The translations under genes were made by a program, and so were the position numbers. This document shows, in pieces, positions 5,691-8,640 of a stretch of 8,640 bases of DNA. The DNA is from Nitrospira defluvii (lineage in GTDB: Bacteria > Nitrospirota > Nitrospiria > Nitrospirales > Nitrospiraceae). The stretch lies in the NCBI GenBank assembly GCA_016199015.1, contig JACQHN010000284.1, positions 1 through 8,640 on the forward strand, read 5' to 3'. Under the pieces are notes generated by a model, which was given only the letters and a program-made list of their open reading frames with translations, was not told the DNA's origin and did not search any database. Position 1 is the first letter of the stretch. Each line of letters begins with the position of its first letter.

Positions 5691-6761
5691 TTATTTCGGC
5701 AACTGCGGCATGGCGAACTTGATGGGCTCCCCGGTCAACGCCTTCAGAAATGCGACGAGATCGGCCTTCTCTTCCGCCGTCAGGCCCAGCGGCTTGACCA
5801 GCGGACTCAGGTTGGAATTGCTCCCGCCCCCTTGGTCCATGAACTCGACGACTTCTTCCAAGGTTTTGAAGGCGCCATCGTGCATGTATGGAGAGGTTTC
5901 CGTGATGCTGCGAAGGGTCGGCGTTTTGAAAGCACCCTTGTCCTTCTCTGCTTTTGTCACAGCGAAGCGACCAAGATCCTCCTTCATCGGACCCACCTGG
6001 GGCACGCCCAGATTGTGAAACTGGTTATCCGTGAAGTTCGCCCCGTTATGGCACAGGATGCAGCGGGCTTTTCCTCTGAAAAGTGCCAAACCTCGAACGG
6101 CTGCTTCATCCATGGCCTTGTGATCGCCCGACACATACTTATCGAAGGCGGAATTCGTGGAGAGCACCGTGCGCTCATAGGCGGCGATCGCCTCGGCAAT
6201 ACCCTGCAGATTGACGTCTGTCCCGAAGACGGTTCGGAATTGTTGCTGATAGCCCTTGATCTTTCCCAGCTTGGCCACGACATGTTCATGTGTCTCGGCC
6301 ATCTCAACGGGATTGTGAATAGGCCCGATAGCCTGCTCTTCGAGCGAGCGCGCCCGGCCATCCCAAAACTGGAAGTGATTGAAGGCCGTATTGTAGACCG
6401 TGGGCGACTGGCGGCCACCGACGCCGCCACCCACTCCGATGGACGTCTGTCGAGCATCCGCAAACCCGGTCCCAGGGTTGTGACAAAAGGCACAAGAAAT
6501 CGCATTATTTTTAGACAGACGCCCATCAAAATAGAGTTGCTTCCCGAGCTCGATTTTCGCGGCGTAATTGAGATTCGTCGCTGGCATCGGAACCGCGGTC
6601 GGCAACGGACCGACATCCGGCACCGTCACGTCCTCAATCGTCACGGTCCCGTGAGGCGCATGGCCGGACGGTGATGCCTGAACGGAAGCGCCTCCTGTCC
6701 CGACTGCACAGACCAGCAACAGGGTCATGATCGAGCGGAACGGCAAGACAGATCGCACCAT
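5691..6761 (-). CDS. Di-haem cytochrome c peroxidase, CcpA/MauG family (356 aa)
   Basis: This periplasmic enzyme should reduce hydrogen peroxide with electrons from small cytochromes. A signal sequence occupies about residues 1-29 (IMTLLLVCAVGTGGASVQA). The peroxidatic haem site is C90-AFC-H94 and the electron-transfer haem site is C234-ILC-H238. Family blocks are in order: ELGKQLYFDGRLSKNNAISC, GRQSPTVYNTAFN, FWDGRARSLEEQAIGPIHNP-VEM with the catalytic Glu at 153, and TPTLRSITETSPYMHDGAF with Met293 as likely axial ligand. The loop after haem 1 reads TSIGVGGGVGGRQSP, with no His where classical enzymes have a distal ligand (about SIGHGWQ), so it may be active without prior reduction. The start is supported by AGGAGG nine bases before ATG 6761. 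It is the first gene of the probable operon. A MauG-like protein oxidase is a less likely alternative. Confidence 0.92.
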   Translation of the reverse strand: MVRSVLPFRSIMTLLLVCAVGTGGASVQASPSGHAPHGTVTIEDVTVPDVGPLPTAVPMPATNLNYAAKIELGKQLYFDGRLSKNNAISCAFCHNPGTGFADARQTSIGVGGGVGGRQSPTVYNTAFNHFQFWDGRARSLEEQAIGPIHNPVEMAETHEHVVAKLGKIKGYQQQFRTVFGTDVNLQGIAEAIAAYERTVLSTNSAFDKYVSGDHKAMDEAAVRGLALFRGKARCILCHNGANFTDNQFHNLGVPQVGPMKEDLGRFAVTKAEKDKGAFKTPTLRSITETSPYMHDGAFKTLEEVVEFMDQGGGSNSNLSPLVKPLGLTAEEKADLVAFLKALTGEPIKFAMPQLPK

Positions 6762-6941
6762 AAATATAACCTCCTATTTGAACAGCGTCAGATCGAACCA
6801 GTCGAGTCGAGTCGGATGATGCCGGGTATTGTACGCAGGATAGCGCCCTTGGTCGAGACTCCGTTTTCAGGCGAGGAGACTCACAAGAGACAACGCTGCA
6901 GGAGGGATATAGGAGAACGGTCGCACATGCGGAGCGATACC
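6762..6941. promoter_or_regulatory. Intergenic region between the VOC and peroxidase genes
   Basis: This 180-bp gap separates the two minus-strand units. It contains the promoter at 6828-6856. No strong terminator for the VOC gene was found; only a weak CGCA/TGCG hairpin occurs near 6923-6932, without a T-run. Read-through from the ALDH7 unit into the peroxidase operon is therefore possible. Confidence 0.4.
6828..6856 (-). promoter_or_regulatory. Sigma70-like promoter for the peroxidase operon
   Basis: On the minus strand, TCGACC (-35, at 6851-6856, four of six consensus bases) is separated by 17 bp from TACAAT (-10, at 6828-6833, five of six). It lies about 65 bp upstream of the peroxidase start. 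Three tandem GTCGA/GTCGG units at 6801-6815 fall in the predicted leader. Confidence 0.5.
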
Positions 6942-7541
6942 TTATGAACCACGCACCGTCGAGCGCATAAGACTATCGGCTTGCGGCGGAAGAAATCCTT
7001 GATACCCCTGATGCCGTTCAGCCAATTCAAGCACCGAAAAGGGCTGACCGTCGATCATCTCAGGGGCTGTAAAAATCTGTCGCAACATTCCCCCACGAGC
7101 ACCGACGATTTCACCGGCGAAGACCACCCCTTTCGCCTTCAGCTTGAGGATGGCCGTTTCAATGTCTTCCACCCGCACCGCCACATGGTGAAACACCTGG
7201 TCGCCGAACTTCTGCACCCAGCGAGGAATAATGCTGGTCTTTCCGCGGTCGTCCGGATAGGCCTGGTCGACAAACAGCGCCGGATACCCGGCCCGGCGAT
7301 AGACCTTGGCAAACCAATCTTCGTATTGAAGGGTTTCGTCGTATCCATAACCCAGGGCGATAAATTCTTCCGCCCGCTGATCAATATCCATCGTCCTGAT
7401 GGTAAGGTGATCCATCACCGGCACAAACCCAATCCCGGCCTCATCCAGCGCGCGACGAAGCACCCGCGCCGCACTGTTGTGCGCCAAAAAGTCGGCGGTC
7501 ATTCGAGTAATCACGGCATCGAGGTCAGCTTCTTGCCCCAT
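6942..7541 (-). CDS. VOC-superfamily protein, possible 2-oxoacid dioxygenase-like enzyme (199 aa)
   Basis: The protein fits the vicinal-oxygen-chelate fold with a probable 2-His-1-Glu metal site: H45 (PVMDHLTIRT), H119 (QVFHHVAVRVEDIETAI) and E172 (FSVLELAER). The N-terminal half (DIDQRAEEFIALGYGYDET) and C-terminal half are the paired modules of such folds. An Arg four residues after the first His (H45-xxx-R49) recalls DUF1338/HglS enzymes, which convert 2-oxoadipate to 2-hydroxyglutarate. Those are longer, so the match is tentative. ATG 7541 is chosen over 7565 because GGAAGGAGG sits six bases upstream. The start overlaps the last 17 bases of the ALDH7 gene, so translation is likely coupled. 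No signal peptide is seen, so it is cytoplasmic. A glyoxalase or other dioxygenase role is also possible. Confidence 0.75.
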   Translation of the reverse strand: MGQEADLDAVITRMTADFLAHNSAARVLRRALDEAGIGFVPVMDHLTIRTMDIDQRAEEFIALGYGYDETLQYEDWFAKVYRRAGYPALFVDQAYPDDRGKTSIIPRWVQKFGDQVFHHVAVRVEDIETAILKLKAKGVVFAGEIVGARGGMLRQIFTAPEMIDGQPFSVLELAERHQGYQGFLPPQADSLMRSTVRGS

Positions 7542-8640
7542 CGTGTCCTCCTTCCGCCCGCCCAAATGTCACCCCTTGCGCCAGCGGCAACTCGGTCCCC
7601 CAATTGATCGTTGTGGTCTGACGACGCATGTACACCTTCCAGGCATCCGACCCCGCCTCTCGCCCACCACCGGTGGTCTTCTCTCCACCGAACGCTCCGC
7701 CGATTTCCGCGCCGGATGTGCCGATGTTGATATTGGCAATGCCGCAGTCGCTCCCTACCGCCGACAGGAACTGCTCACCGTGCCGAAGGTGCATGGTGAA
7801 CAGCGAAGACGACAGGCCCTGCGGCACGGCGTTTTGCATCCGGATCGCTTCGTCCAGTGTCCGATAGGTCATCACATAGAGGATCGGTGCAAACGTCTCC
7901 CGTTGGACGACATTCCAGTGATTCTGCGCCCGCACCATCGTCGGTTCCACAAAGTGCCCTGGGCGAGGAAGCACGCGCCCGCCGCACAGAACTTCGCCGC
8001 CTTCGCGCTTGATCTCTTCGAGAGCCGCCCGATAGTGCACCACCGCATTCGCGTCGATAAGCGGCCCCATTAACACACCGGGCTGGAGCGGATCGCCGAT
8101 CGTCACCTGCGCATAGGCAGCCAGGAGTTGGGGCATCAACTTCGCATACTGCGACTCATGCACAATGAGACGTCTGGTGCTGGTGCAGCGCTGTCCCGCC
8201 GTCCCAACCGCACCGAACACAATCGCCCTGGTCGCCAACTCGAGGTCGGCAGTCTCGTCCACAATGACCGCATTATTCCCGCTCAACTCCAAGAGGGTTC
8301 GCCCCAGACGATGCCCGACCACCTCAGCCACATGTCTCCCGACCGGCACCGACCCCGTGAACGAGATCAGCGGGAGCCGTTCGTCTCGAACCATGCGGTC
8401 GGCCAGCTCAACGCGGTCGGTCGTCAATAGTGCGAACACCCCCGGATACCCGGCATCTTCTAGCACGCGATTGCAGAGATGTTGGACCGCCAGCGCACAG
8501 AGCAGAGCCTTCGGAGAAGGTTTCCACAGCACGGTATTCCCCGCCACGGCTGCAATGAAGGCATTCCAAGCCCAGACCGCCACGGGAAAGTTAAACGCCG
8601 TGATGACCCCTACGACGCCCAGCGGATGCCATTGCTCGTA
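7525..8640 (-). CDS. ALDH7-family aldehyde dehydrogenase, alpha-aminoadipate-semialdehyde type (N terminus outside the window)
   Basis: This is an NAD(P)-dependent aldehyde dehydrogenase of the ALDH7 family, whose best known members oxidise alpha-aminoadipate semialdehyde in lysine catabolism. The window holds 371 residues; about 130 N-terminal ones are missing. Counting from the window edge, visible sites are Asn17 (ITAFNFP), the cofactor Lys40 (LWKPSP), the loop SFTGSVPVG, general-base Glu118 (LLELSGNNA) and catalytic Cys152 (GTAGQRCTSTRR). The Glu-Cys spacing of 34 is normal for the superfamily. The C-terminal block AEIGGAFGGEKTTGGGREAG, SDAWKVYMRRQ, TELPLAQGVTF is diagnostic of ALDH7. It ends at TGA 7525-7527, overlapping the VOC gene start by 17 bp. 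The frame is open to the edge, reading YEQWHPLGVV. The substrate is inferred from family; other semialdehydes are possible. Confidence 0.92.
   Translation of the reverse strand, partial: YEQWHPLGVVGVITAFNFPVAVWAWNAFIAAVAGNTVLWKPSPKALLCALAVQHLCNRVLEDAGYPGVFALLTTDRVELADRMVRDERLPLISFTGSVPVGRHVAEVVGHRLGRTLLELSGNNAVIVDETADLELATRAIVFGAVGTAGQRCTSTRRLIVHESQYAKLMPQLLAAYAQVTIGDPLQPGVLMGPLIDANAVVHYRAALEEIKREGGEVLCGGRVLPRPGHFVEPTMVRAQNHWNVVQRETFAPILYVMTYRTLDEAIRMQNAVPQGLSSSLFTMHLRHGEQFLSAVGSDCGIANINIGTSGAEIGGAFGGEKTTGGGREAGSDAWKVYMRRQTTTINWGTELPLAQGVTFGRAEGGHDGARS

Noticed and set aside
5589..6674. 361-codon plus-strand open frame
   Set aside because: It is antisense to the peroxidase gene, which has two haem motifs, a signal peptide and a good ribosome binding site. 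The antisense product has no recognisable domain.
6981..7607. 208-codon plus-strand open frame
   Set aside because: It is the complement of the VOC gene and the end of the ALDH7 gene. Its product shows no family features.
1..8640. CRISPR array, rRNA, riboswitch or replication origin
   Set aside because: No regularly spaced repeats, rRNA-like sequence, riboswitch core or origin-like repeats were seen on either strand.

Overview
The window looks like a chromosomal segment of a Nitrospira-type bacterium, or a relative with similar gene content. This rests on moderately high GC, strong AGGAGG ribosome binding sites, many periplasmic c-type redox proteins, and beta-barrel, PilZ and small zinc-ribbon proteins resembling ones I associate with that group. 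The assignment is inference from recall and was not searched.

Positions 1-2132 are an accessory strip. It begins with the 3' part of a tRNA-Lys(CUU) gene. Next to it, on the minus strand, is what looks like the last 44 codons of a tyrosine recombinase, the usual neighbour of a tRNA integration site. A badly decayed IS3-family element (about 359-1127) follows, with several frameshifts and most of its DDE domain lost. Then comes about 770 bp with no recognisable gene. At 1897-2132 a strong ribosome binding site leads a 25-residue membrane microprotein whose stop overlaps the start of a 52-codon frame (TAATG).

Positions 2206-2899 hold two plus-strand genes: a 64-aa double-CxxC zinc-ribbon protein and a 124-aa PilZ-domain protein with a complete c-di-GMP signature.

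Positions 2960-6761, on the minus strand, form a probable envelope redox operon, read from high to low coordinates. It contains a di-haem cytochrome c peroxidase, two tandem DUF1264 paralogues (one with a cleavable signal peptide, one lipoprotein-like), a mono-haem cytochrome c, and a beta-barrel outer-membrane protein gene. The last is broken by an 8-bp tandem duplication and a 1-bp deletion and lacks a start. A sigma70-like promoter lies upstream of the peroxidase.

Positions 6942-8640, also minus strand, hold an ALDH7-type aldehyde dehydrogenase that runs off the window. It overlaps by 17 bp a small VOC-fold protein with a 2-His-1-Glu metal triad and an HxxxR motif. ALDH7 enzymes oxidise alpha-aminoadipate semialdehyde, so the pair may be a lysine-catabolic or aldehyde-detoxifying unit. 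The VOC protein's substrate is unproven.
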